Assembly: GCA_028753945.1 (NCBI GenBank)
Contig: JAPNXP010000006.1
Span: 1,364,001 to 1,428,000, forward strand
Direction of reading: 5' to 3'
Origin: Hexactinellida sp. DTS-2022
Lineage: Eukaryota > Porifera > Hexactinellida
DNA: 64,000 bases
The notes below the pieces were generated by a model. It ran no database searches and was not told the DNA's origin. It saw nothing but the letters and a program-made list of their open reading frames with translations. A program made the translations under genes and the position numbers. Of the stretch, positions 32,233 through 42,849 are shown piece after piece; position 1 is the first letter of the stretch, and each line of letters begins with the position of its first letter.

Positions 32233-34147
32233 AATTACTTATACAGTGGTGTTCGCCTAATAGCAATATTGTTCTATTAGCAAGTTATTTCCAGTCTCTC
32301 AATATAATCTCTAATCCTTACTGGAAGTGTTCCTTTAGTTTAAATAATTTTAGACATAATTGGAACCTAAATCAGATATTCCTAATTACAACTTAAGAAG
32401 TATTTTAGCTAAAGTCGGTCACAAAAACATCCAAATACGTTCCGCAGTTCTTAAGAGAATTGTATTTAAACTCGACAGCGACCTGATCACTCTCTCAGAC
32501 CTAATACACGAGAGAGACTTTATCCTCAGTTTAATGGAATGGTTTAACCAAACAGAATAACACAAGAACATGACGTATTAGCTTTATTGCTCAGAATAAG
32601 CGAGCATGCAATCCCAGCTCGCTACATCAACAGTATAGGAGGCATACCTTATTTGTCTCAGTTAAGACAGGATATAGAAGAGCAGCATCACCCTATTATA
32701 GATAGCATTACCAACAATTTGCTACACACGAGTAACTTCGATGTGCCTGCAATTACTAAATTCTAACTAATAAATACACAGAATTGTATGGGAATGATTC
32801 TACTATTAATTACCCAATAACCCCTAATACTATATACTAGTGCCATGGGTTACAACAGTGTAAGTCTACCGATTGATATAACACAACTATCTGTCACAAC
32901 CAATCCAACACACATAAATGCACCATTTATAAAGAATCATTTCTCTATAATCTCACCCACTCACATACTAACTCAGTACGATAGATCTGTTGTACAAACG
33001 TTCATAGTGACGTCACTTGATAACACATATGTTAATCATGATGTGTTATTGTCTATGGAACGTATATTCTCAGAATACAACCATTCTAGTTTGATTAAAT
33101 CCATAATTTATCTGTTCTCTCCTGAATCTCATTTCTTCTCTGCCCAACAATAAAAACATACTAACTTCAGTAAACTCTCTTAATCTTATTACTTGTATTC
33201 TATTTAACTACAACTGCATTCCAATCTATCAAACTTTATGTACAGTAAACCACTGGAGCTCCAATTGATATAATACATTTCCTTAACAACTTGATCAGCT
33301 GTTCTAACTCCAGTTTAGTTAGTTTAGTAGCACAAGAAGTACAATATTTCTCAATGGAATCTATTCAATTAAATATAATCACAGTATGCATAGAGTCTCT
33401 AACTTTTACATTCAATAAATCGAATGAGATTCTCGTTGAATTGAAGTTAGTTACGTTTGTACGTATTACAGATTGTATTCATATAATACAGACTGGTATT
33501 CTAAACGAATCTAACACACATTTACTAGTTATACTACTGGCAGGTTTGGTATTAATCACAGATAAATTCAGTTTATTTATACGCTATATTGAGCCAAACG
33601 CCTTAATTGGGACTGAAGGGACTTGTTTATACACACTGCTAGATCTCGCATGCTCTCCTATGTTAAACCTATGGATCTCTAAATTACGCACTTATACCAA
33701 TCCATTTCTTAAACATTATTACACCAGACACACCATGGATATACGCCCGTTAATTAGAAGTTGAGGAATAGTATCGAGTTAGCATGGATCTAATAAAACT
33801 ATTGAACAGAATCCGTCTTAACAAGTCTATTGAATTACATTATCCAACTGTACTGAATATCTGCCAGAAAAGCTTAACAGTTGTTCTCTCACACAACGAC
33901 AGTAGTATTGTGGAATGCATCGTAGAACTCTGTTACTGGCTAGCGCACGAGAAAAGAATGGGAATAAATAATGACGTAATTTATGTATTGAAGGCACTAT
34001 TGGACGGTTATCGGTTTGACCAATCAATTTCTGTTACAGCTTTCCATAAACTTGGGAGTTGATTGAAGCTAGAATCGACGGAATGAGGTTAGGGATTTTC
34101 CATTAGAATTGGTTCAGATATTATGCTCTTATGGTGTAATACTAAAC

Positions 34148-34500
34148 CTAAGTTGTTTAATACGAGTATTGCGTATAATACGTATTATACGTGATACGCT
34201 ATCCACCAGTACGTATTATACGTTAAATCTATGATCAACCAGGGATATCTTTGAAGTAAATTCAATAGAATATTTCTAATTCTTGTTGTAAAAACAACAT
34301 CCAACAAATAATCATATTTGTACTATACAAACTATACTACGAGTCGATTAACAATAAAATAATAACGATTAAACCAAAAGTTATTCAAATCAAATTCCAT
34401 GAGCTCGATATTATAAGTAAGGTATACGTATAATACGTATTACATTATACGTATTATACGTAATACGTAGACAATAAAAGACGTATTAAACAACTTAGTA
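34148..34500. repeat. Inverted repeat with ACGTATTATACG palindromes
   Basis: TAAGTTGTTTAATACG (34,149) pairs with CGTATTAAACAACTTA (34,482). Between them the palindromic unit ACGTATTATACGT recurs about six times in two clusters. It lies between two coding pieces of the rotatin-like gene, possibly in an intron. Confidence 0.75.
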
Positions 34501-35270
34501 CTAAACTAAATGGATTCAACCATTTGGAGTACACTTGGGATCGAGTTTTCTTCATGGTAACGTGTATTGATAATGGAATGTTGTTTGAAAGTATTACTAA
34601 ATGGATTGGCGAGTTTCAAATGAAAGCGAGTGATCCAGAAATGGTTGAAGATATTTTCAAAAGGTTTTCTAACAGTAGTGAGAAAATAAATCTTGAAATC
34701 ACAAAAGTTTATATAAGATATTGTTTTCATATAAATGACGAAATACGGAAAAAAGCTATCGAATTCCTAGGAACTAATCTAACCGAAGGTGTGAAGTTTC
34801 GCGACGAATCTCTACTAAGCTGTAGACCACCTGTTACAGAACATAAAGTCGGTTTGAGAGTTCCTTTCCATTCTGATGATGCTCAGAAGATATTAAATAT
34901 CTTGACGTCAGCAATATTGGATTAGAAAATAAGATTATCGGCATTTGACTAACTGTCTGTTCTGTTACAAGATCCCGAACTTCATTAATTGATGAGTCAA
35001 TCTACTTATTTATCTCATTCCTGAAAATGTAGATTTCTCGCTTGCGAGTATTTAATCTTTGTGGCTTTTAACACAGTTCAACAGAAAATTAACACTTCTG
35101 CTCTCAACTGATCCAAAGTTATTTTCTTCACTTCCATTTTGGACGCAATTCAGTGTAGATCCAATACAAACTTATAACTTATCAAAACTCATATTTATGT
35201 TGGTCTTTACACATTTTTTAAGTTACCATGACGAACTACAACTGTCTCAACATATCTACAATACGGTAAA

Positions 35271-37233
35271 CGGATGTTTCGTCGCTGGATGTTTCGTCGC
35301 CGGATGTTTCGTCCCGGATTTTTCGTCGCCTGGATGTTTCGTCGCCGGAAGTTTCGTCGCCGGATGTTTCGTCGCTGGAAAATTATTGGCACACAGTTTT
35401 TGATACCTTACAGTGTTTACAATGTTTATTTTATGTCACCTATGGTTTCTAATTTGTATTTTATGTTACATATTGTTACTAATTGGTTTTATATTCACAC
35501 TACACGTGTTATTTAATAATACGGGATCTAGTGATAGATCTGATAAGTATAAATGGCATATCTGTACTCGATTTCTCATTAATTATTCGAAATATGGCAA
35601 CTCCTTTATTAGCTGAATCTATCCGAAGCAAGAGAGGGAAGGATAAACTTGTTATCCTAGGATTCATCTATACCCTAAATAAATCAAATAATGGACTAAA
35701 CCACTGGGTATGTGAAAATCGCGGGCACTGCAAAGCGCGAATAAGCACCAACATTGACTTATCAATTGTGAAACCAAGGGAATTCAACGAAATCCTTGAT
35801 AGCCACACCCATGGACCGGATATTTCACGCATTGAAATGCTTAAGGGCTATAATTTAATGAAAGAACGTGCTAGCCACAATTCAGATGAAAGTACAAGGG
35901 CTATTTTTGCTTCCGGAGTTGAAACTATGTCAGATACAAGTCTAACCAAACTTCCGAAAACAGAATCAATTAAGAGAATGATTCGTGTAAATAAAAACGG
36001 TTCTGAAAGAATTATTAACCCAGCAACGGCGTCAGAAATACACATTCTAGAAAGATATCGAGTAACTCCAAAGGGCGAATCATTCCTACTCTTCGATTCT
36101 GGTGTAGGAGATAATAGTAGAATTATCATCTTCGCTACACCAAAAATGTTTTCAATATTAAGAGATTCTCAAAGATGGTACGCTGATGGAACGTTTAAAG
36201 TTGTACCCCAACAATTTATCAGCTCTACACCATCCACGCTGAAAAAGTGGCTATATATTTCCTTGTATTTATATACTAACTGTCAACAAAAATGGAACCA
36301 CTTATGACAGAATATTCAGAAAGCTTTTAGAAATAGAACCTGCCTTAAACCCTTCTCACATCATGGTAGATTTTGAGAAAGCGTCAATCAATGCACTAGA
36401 AGAACATTTTCTGGCTGTCGTGTCTGGATGCTTCTTCCACTTCTCTCAAAATATTTTTAGGAAGATCCAATCAAAGGGATTGACAAATCAATACATGGAA
36501 GATCCTGAATTTGCTGTAACCATGAGAATGCTCCCAAGTCTGGCATTTGTCCCAGAATACGATGTATCTGACTGTTTCTTAATACTCATGGCGGATTTCC
36601 CCCAATGTGCGTTGGAAATTGGTGAATATTTCGAAGAAACCTACATTGGAAAGAGATTGCCAGACCAAACCAGAAGAATACCTCCATTCCCCATTAGGAT
36701 GTGGAATATGTATTATCACGTAATAAACAAAACAGCTCGAACCAATAACGCTGTTGAGGGATGGCATAACGCTTTTCAATCAAGCATTTCATGTTCTCAT
36801 CCCAGTTTTCCGAAATTCGTTAAACTTTTACAACGAGAGCAAGGGATACAAGATGTGAAATACGCTAAATGGGAAAGAGGAAATTTTCCTCAACCTTCGA
36901 AATTAAGTATTGAGCGTGAGGGAAGGCTATACAATTTGGTCTCAGATTATTCTAATCGTGACCTTCTTACATATTTAAGAGGTATAGCACATTATTTTAC
37001 TTTCTAATATATATTTCAACTTTATTTTACATTTATTTCAACTACTATATTTTCATTTTTATTTATTGGATATATAATTAAACAGTACTCTTCTAATTGT
37101 TTTAACTTTACATGTATTTATAAACATTACACATCGTTATTACACTTAATACAGTTGGGGGACGAAACTTCCGGCGACGAAACATCCAGGCGACGAAAAA
37201 TCCGCGACGAAAATTCCGGCGACAAAACATCCG
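35271..37233 (+). mobile_element. FLYWCH-type MULE with tandem-repeat termini
   Basis: The left terminus (35,271-35,379) is six to seven repeats of CGGATGTTTCGTCGC with variants. The right one (37,159-37,233) has about five units inverted. They enclose a MULE-type transposase. No 8-11-bp duplication is visible at the edges, which may mean decay or a deletion at one side. It interrupts an open frame of the rotatin-like gene: the left flank ends ...SQHIYNTVNG and the right resumes HSYSWDFELTV. Confidence 0.85.
35594..37007 (+). pseudogene. MULE transposase with FLYWCH-like N-terminus (frameshifted)
   Basis: ATG at 35,594. The first ~90 residues match a FLYWCH zinc-finger-like region (HWVCENRGHCKARIST ... 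SHTHGPD). The DDE core has Asp in WYADGTFKVVP and Asp in IMVDFEKA, with CFFHFSQ and the late ARTNNAVEGWH motif typical of MULE transposases. Two compensating frame changes occur at about 36,228 and 36,278 with a stop between, so the protein cannot be made. The rest (36,279-37,007) is open to its stop. Homologous remains occur at 43,122-43,505 in another element. Confidence 0.88.
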
Positions 37234-37661
37234 CCATTCATATTCATGGGATTTCGAGCTAACTGTAAACAAAACCGAATACTCAAAGCTTACAAGGAAA
37301 CAGGTTATAACACGTTACAAATGTGAGCTCTCACAAACAATCAATGAGTTACTACAAGAATTCAATAGTGAAGATTCTAATAAAGAACAAATTTCAATAG
37401 CTTTATTGGCGATAATAGAATTACGTTGGTTATACAATAAATTGGAGGCTAGTTTTATTCCAGTTTTAATACAGAATCTTGTTATACAACGAAAGATCAA
37501 CTAAAATGCAACTAATTACTTTCAAAATTAGTTTGAAATTAGCACAACCTCAGATAGAATATTCAAATGATTTAATATACCTAACTCTAGTTACGGACTC
37601 GCTATACAATCTACAGTGTACACTCAATGTGTTAGATTCCGCGAAACAACCTTATACGATA

Positions 37662-37804
37662 CAGGGGCGTATACTCGGGATGGGGATTGCCCGGATTGGT
37701 AGGGCCATTTATGCTAACTTGCATCATACTTAATAGAAGATGATGGCTCTTGACAAATTATTGGTAGGGCCATGGCCTCACCAACCCTACCGGAGCCTAC
37801 GCCT
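37662..37804. mobile_element. hAT-type MITE (CAGGGGCGTA ends)
   Basis: Ends CAGGGGCGTATAC and GCCTACGCCT, with 8-bp duplication ATACGATA (37,654-37,661) and ATGCGATA (37,805-37,812), one change. Interior GGTAGGGCCAT occurs twice. It cuts the rotatin-like region. Confidence 0.75.
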
Positions 37805-37908
37805 ATGCGATAACACCAGAGTTAATTAATTAACGGTTTAACTCAGTTATTTCCAATGGGAGAAGAGATACAAACTTTAGTATTAAGTTCACTATCAGTT
37901 ATAGCTAA

Positions 37909-39052
37909 TAGCAGGGACTTCTTTAATATAGGGACTGTAAACTTCGTTTTACGGTAAAATTAGCGTAGGCCTAAAACAGTATTGTTACTTATTGATATCC
38001 CGTAATCCGCTAATGCTAGACACAGGAAATGTATTATTGTCGTATAGGAAGTCATATTTTGGGAGTCCAACAGTCATATTGGTTTATCGAACATATCTGT
38101 GGAATGTAAGTTATGCGATGTTCACACCTTTCCATATATGGTAATATTGTTAAAATTTCGAGATTAGTTAACTTTATCCATATGAAATTTATTATTGGCG
38201 AATGGGAAATGGGAATTCATATTTAGGGACTCAGTGGATCACATTGATTTACCTAAGGCGTTCCCATTAGCCTATATTATTATTTTGGCACTCTCCACAG
38301 GAGGATTGCCCCGACCCTGTTTTGTAGTTTAGCTAATTCTTACCTATCAGATATCTGTAATTATGTTGTTTATTAAAGAGTATGGGATTATGTATGGGAT
38401 TATTTATTATCTGAATTTATTTATCATAATCATTAGGATTAGTCAGAATAGAAAGGAATAGATTTGAAAGAAACTTATCAAGTTTTTTTAAATAAACAAC
38501 ATCTATACTATTATAACACAAGGCTGGGTGTATATGTGTATATGTGTATATGTGTATATATTTGTTTGTATGTTACGAGTTGATTGAAGAAAGTGGACGG
38601 TTTCCAAATGTGATTTTTGGCATATATGGGTAACTTTTTCCACCCGCCAACAAGTTGAGGTTTCCACTCAAAATTTCTCACACCTCGACAAGTTATGACG
38701 TCATTGTCACATTTCGAGAACCCTGAAAAGTCACTTAATCGCACATATTTCGCGCCCTTTAAGAGATAAAAATCTGAAAATTTAATAGAACATGTACAAT
38801 CTCGAGATTTTAACAATATTACCATATATGGAAAGGTGTGAACATCGATAAATTACATTCCACAGATATTTCCGATAAACCAATATGACCGTTGGACTCC
38901 CAAATATGACTTCCTATACGACAATAATACATTTCCTGTGTCTAGCATTAGCGGATTACGGGATATCAATAAGTAACAATACTGTTTTAGGCCTACGCTA
39001 ATTTTACCGTAAAACGAAGTTTACAGTCCCTATATTAAAGAAGTCCCTGCTA
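37909..39052. mobile_element. Foldback element with ~250-bp arms
   Basis: Ends TAGCAGGGACTTCTTTAATA and its reverse complement. The arms include CGTAAAACGAAGTTTACAG and CCATATATGGTAATATT, pairing 37,909-38,160 with 38,810-39,052. Flanks suggest a TA target. The interior has no transposase. It sits in an open stretch of the rotatin-like region (left ...LSSLSVIAN, right NRKPNIQALDKEL). Confidence 0.85.
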
Positions 39053-39342
39053 ATCGTAAACCAAACATACAAGCACTTGATAAAGAGCTAATGACCATAT
39101 ATGGTATTGGGTTATTACTTATTAGGCCTATGTACCTGTCTATTACTCGATGACCAAAATCGTTCTTGTTTAGTAAAGGAACAAGCTTCGTAGTTATTAG
39201 CTGCTATAAGCATTTATATTGAATTAGATAGAGATTCTGTTGAAGGAATAATTTCAAGATTTACAAGCCAGCATGATTGTGTACAATCACTTTATTCACA
39301 AAATAAAGTTAAGAGCCCTTTTAACTGTTAACCTGTCTCTAC

Positions 39343-40256
39343 TAGCGAGCTTAACGAGAAAATTTACCGAGAAAAGCTTAACGAGAAAATTTCTATTGAG
39401 GATATACTATATATGTTTATCGTTTACTCAGACACAGAATTATTGTGTAGAATTAAGCTGAGCTCGGCTATAAGAGCTCAATACGAACTGATTAATTCTC
39501 TGTCTGCGCTTATTTTCTGGTTATGATAACACTACCAAATACACTATTAATTCTCAGTATACAGTTATATTATACAGAGCTTGGTCCTTAATCGAGTTTA
39601 CAAATACGAACTCTCCTAACTACCTATCTAACTTTAAACATGCGTATTCATTAATTTAAAACTAATTTCCCACCGGACATTATTCCTATGCCAGTTCATA
39701 CAACTCGTACACTCAAATACTAGCTCAGTTTTACTGAATTCATTGCAATTATTGTTGGACTGCCAAATAGTGTCAGTTAGTGAGGCATTAATGCCATTGG
39801 CTATTCTCTCAAACATAACAGAGACTTTTGGGGATTTTAACTTCCTGCGGGTAAATTTTCATTAAATGTGTTAAAAATCCAAAATTGCAGCTGTGCCGAG
39901 AGCATGTTCCTTGGAGGCACTATCTTTTGGTGGCTACAGGCTAGTTAATTGATCCATGTTTTTTTCGCCATGTCAATGTCATTAATGCCTCAAGTCAAGG
40001 TATCAACACCCATTTGCCAAGTGGTGACGAGCAACAAGGAACGACCGATCAATTTGAAGTTTGTTATTATTTTGATACATCTTTGAAATTAATGACATTT
40101 ATCTAATATGTATAAACTATCAATTTATATGTATAAAATATATGATTTTTTGTCAATATTTTCCACAGTGAATTTAGTTAAGCCAAAGAACTTCCTTAAT
40201 TATATTTTAATTAATCTAATTAGATTTAATTTAATTATATTATGCTATAATCCAAT
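39343..40256. other. Intergenic, no gene recognised
   Basis: No coding region is supported. A segment at about 39,885-39,950 (GCTGTGCCGAGAGCATGTTCC ... GCACTATCTTTTGGTGG) is one arm of a short repeat that is complete as a hairpin at 47,425-47,560. Confidence 0.45.
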
Positions 40257-40689
40257 CAGGGTTGTTTGATTTAAATCAAGTGATTTAAATCATTGATTTA
40301 AATCATGATTTAAATCAATGATTTTTATTAATAAAAATCATGATTTTAATCAAAAATCTGATTTTAATCAAAGAAGTCTGATTTAAATCAATAAAGTCGG
40401 ACTTTTTTGATTTAAATCAAACTTTTTTGATTTAAATCAGATTTTTTTATGTCTATTGTTTTTTGCGAAAAAGAAAGAAATACATTGATAATGAATCAAA
40501 TTACATTGATAATGAGTCATTAACAATGTAAATAACCTATTAGCCAAATAATATACGCCAGTGTGATATAGATTGCAAAAAAAACAATTAAAATCAAAAT
40601 TCTGATTTAAATCAAAAAAATCTGATTTAAATCAAAAAAATCGGATTTTTTTGATTTTTTTAAAAAAATCATGATTTTTATCAACCCTG
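40257..40689. mobile_element. hAT-type MITE with (GATTTAAATC)n interior, copy 2
   Basis: Ends CAGGGTTGTTTGATTTAAATC and AAAAATCATGATTTTTATCAACCCTG, with perfect 8-bp duplication AATCCAAT (40,249-40,256; 40,690-40,697). It is the same family as 8,992-9,390, in opposite orientation. Confidence 0.92.
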
Positions 40690-40708
40690 AATCCAATGTA
40701 TATTAATA

Positions 40709-40893
40709 CAGTCGAAATCGGGTTTTTTTGCCCCCAAAATGCATGGAAAAGGAGTCAAAAATACCCGATACGAAAATAACCCGTATTTAACAATATACAG
40801 TTCTATGAGGTTATGAAGAAACAAGGAGAAGCAAGGAGGCAAAATAACCCGGAGAGGCAAAAAAACCCGTGGCAAAAAACCCGATTTCGACTG
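40709..40893. mobile_element. TA-flanked MITE (CAGTCGAAATCGGG family), copy 2
   Basis: Ends CAGTCGAAATCGGGTTTTT and ACCCGATTTCGACTG, TA on both sides. Same family as 403-554. The right-hand TA (40,894-40,895) is shared with the next element. Confidence 0.85.
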
Positions 40894-40895
40894 TA

Positions 40896-41092
40896 CAGTA
40901 AAACCTCCAAAAGTGAACACCTCCAAGAAATGAACAACTCCAAAATATGAATACTTTTTTCTCGGTCCCAAATTTTCCCCATTGCTTTAGACACACGTTA
41001 TGAACTTATGATACATGATGAAAAGTGAACAGTTCTCAAAAGTGAACGTTTTGGCTGGTCTCCAGGGTGTTCACTTTCTAAAGGTTTTACTG
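40896..41092. mobile_element. TA-flanked MITE (CAGTAAAACCTCCAAAAGTG family)
   Basis: Ends CAGTAAAACCTCCAAAAGTG and TCTAAAGGTTTTACTG, TA at 40,894-40,895 and 41,093-41,094. The interior repeats AAGTGAAC units. It ends 148 bp before the actin start codon, so it may lie in the promoter. Confidence 0.82.
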
Positions 41093-41240
41093 TACTACAA
41101 TTAATAGAAGTCAGTCGAACTCACATGTAAATCAATACAAAAGTATGATTATTACGAGTTGAAACAATATATAATTAGATTTAACAGTTTACTAATCACT
41201 AAACAGAGTCTTCATAGTAGTTCATACTAACCTAGCCACA

Positions 41241-42371
41241 ATGACAGACGATGGTTTTGCAGCTTTGGTCGTAGATAACGGTTCTAGCATGTGCAAAGCC
41301 GGTTTCGCTGGCGATGACGCCCCCCGTGCAGTGTTTCCTAACATCGTAGGTCGCCCCCGTCATCAGGGAGTCATGGTAGGCATGGCTCAGATGGACTCGT
41401 ATGTGGGAGACGAGGCTCAGAGCAAGCGTGGCATCCTCACCCTGAAATATCCCATTGAGCACGGCATTGTCACCAAATGGGATGAAATGGAGAAGCTCTG
41501 GTATCACACCTTCTACTATGAGCTGCGTGTGTCTCCGGAGGAGCACCCCGTCCTGTTGACCGAGGCTTCATTATCCCCGAAAGCCAATCGTGAGAAGATG
41601 ACCCAGATCATGTTCGAAACCTTCAACGCCCCCGCCATGTATGTAGCCCTCCAGGCCGTGCTCTCCCTGTACGCCTCCGGTCGTACCACTGGTATCGTGT
41701 TCGACTCCGGTTACGGCGTATCACACACTGTTCCAATATATAAAGGGTACGCCCTCCCCCATGCCATCCTCCGTCTGGATCTGGCCGGTCGCGACCTGAC
41801 CGACTACCTCATGAAGATCCTTACCGAGCGCGGCTACACAATCACCACCAATGCTGAGCGAGAGATCGTGCGAGACATCAAGGAGAAGCTCTGCTACGTT
41901 GCGCTTGACTTCGAAGCGGAGATGGGCACTGCCGCCTCCAGTTCCTCTCTGGAGAGGAGCTACGAGCTCCCAGACGGACAGGAGATTACCATCGGTAACG
42001 AGCGCTTCCGCTGTCCCGAGGCTCTCTTCCAGCCTTCTCTCCTTGGGATAGAATCTGCAGGCATCCACGAGACGTGTTATAACTCGATCATGAAGTGTGA
42101 CGTCGATATCCGCAAGGATCTCTACGCTAACACTGTCATCTCTGGAGGCAGTACCATGTACCCAGGTATCGCCGACCGAATGCAAAAGGAGATCACCGCC
42201 CTGGCTCCTCCCACCATGAAGATCAAGATTATCGCACCTCCCGAGAGGAAGTACTCCGTGTGGATCGGCGGATCTATTCTAGCTTCCAAGACCACTTTCC
42301 ATCAGATGTGTATCTCGAAACAGGAATACGACGAGTCCGGCCCAAGCATTGTCCACAGGAAATGTTTCTAA
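41241..42371 (+). CDS. Actin, divergent paralogue (376 aa, no introns)
   Basis: Full-length actin in one exon, with ATG in a good context (CACA-ATG) and stop at 42,371. Most of the fold is canonical ([53 protein letters not shown]-terminal HRKCF). Several substitutions fall at normally invariant places, in standard numbering: Gly15 to Ser in the first phosphate loop (NGSSMCK), Asp157 to Tyr in the second (FDSGYGVSH), Lys50 to Met and Gly48 to Ala in the DNase-binding loop, Glu167 to Lys, and Trp356 to Cys. Asp11, Gln137, Asp154 and His161 remain. Third codon positions are strongly G/C, as in highly expressed actins and unlike the AT-rich surroundings. A recent retrocopy or intronless paralogue under relaxed or altered selection is likely. 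The ORF itself is intact. Confidence 0.95.
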   Translation: MTDDGFAALVVDNGSSMCKAGFAGDDAPRAVFPNIVGRPRHQGVMVGMAQMDSYVGDEAQSKRGILTLKYPIEHGIVTKWDEMEKLWYHTFYYELRVSPEEHPVLLTEASLSPKANREKMTQIMFETFNAPAMYVALQAVLSLYASGRTTGIVFDSGYGVSHTVPIYKGYALPHAILRLDLAGRDLTDYLMKILTERGYTITTNAEREIVRDIKEKLCYVALDFEAEMGTAASSSSLERSYELPDGQEITIGNERFRCPEALFQPSLLGIESAGIHETCYNSIMKCDVDIRKDLYANTVISGGSTMYPGIADRMQKEITALAPPTMKIKIIAPPERKYSVWIGGSILASKTTFHQMCISKQEYDESGPSIVHRKCF

Positions 42372-42849
42372 CCTCCCAGCTTATGGGTGTGACGCTGATT
42401 TACATTTCTTGATTGGGTACAGTTGTATTTGATTTTGAGAAGAGATATCGACATTTTGTTAATGTGACTAAGAGCCCAAAATTTCAGGATAGGTGTTTCA
42501 TGGGGTCACGATTTTTTATTACATTTGGGACACATTTTATACCTGTTTAAAGTCGCAACAGGAACAATAAATTGTGCCCAAATATTAAATTTATATGCAT
42601 TCGATAGAGAATTTAATCTTACACCCTTTCACAGTGCACGAATTTTCAAATTATACCACGTTAATATTGTCAATATGACATCAAATACAGTAGTCATTTC
42701 AGTCTAAAACATATTACTACAAGCTGCTCATCCGCGCTATGCGCGTTCTTACAACTTGCACTCGGGCCTGCGGCCCTCGCTTGTATTCAAAGCAAATACC
42801 TTTTCAAATGTTATGTCGGTTGTGTTTGAATACTTACTGTGGAGTATGG
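42372..42849. other. Actin 3' flank
   Basis: Contains an AATAAA-type signal (about 42,567, ACAATAAATTG). A segment at 42,468-42,535 (TAAGAGCCCAAAATTTCAGG, then GGTGTTTCATGGG) recurs at 46,968-47,035, so it is a dispersed repeat rather than actin-specific UTR. GC mini-hairpins CGCGC-TAT-GCGCG and GGGCC-TGC-GGCCC lie at about 42,733-42,771. Confidence 0.5.

Larger units (their letters stand above)
32345..39342 (+). pseudogene. RTTN: Rotatin-like gene, broken and repeatedly invaded
   Basis: The segment 32,360-32,557 (LRSILAKVGHKNIQIRSAVL ... LIHERDFILSLMEWFN) closely resembles the N-terminal domain of rotatin, a large armadillo-like centriole and cilium protein. After a one-base shift the match continues at 32,557-32,765 (EHDVLALLLRISEH ... 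GGIPYLSQLRQDIE). Later helical, armadillo-like pieces follow on the same strand: 32,845-33,153, 33,255-33,764, 33,784-34,062, 34,510-34,925, 35,050-35,270, 37,234-37,500, 37,815-37,908, 39,053-39,342. No ATG begins the first piece; an upstream exon (acceptor TTTTAG near 32,354) is possible. Some breaks may be introns, but three mobile elements cut open frames directly (35,271; 37,662; 37,909). Total coding length is roughly half the usual ~2,200 residues. Confidence is good for the N-terminus, weaker for later parts. Confidence 0.6.

Noticed and set aside
32555..32566. Intron at the first break of the rotatin-like gene
   Set aside because: Only a few bases separate the two frames, too short for an intron; a one-base indel explains it.
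35271..37233. MULE target-site duplication
   Set aside because: I compared 15 bp on each side and found no matching 8-11-bp sequence.
41721..42185. 154-codon open stretch antisense to actin
   Set aside because: Expected from the GC-rich third positions of the actin codons; no independent features.
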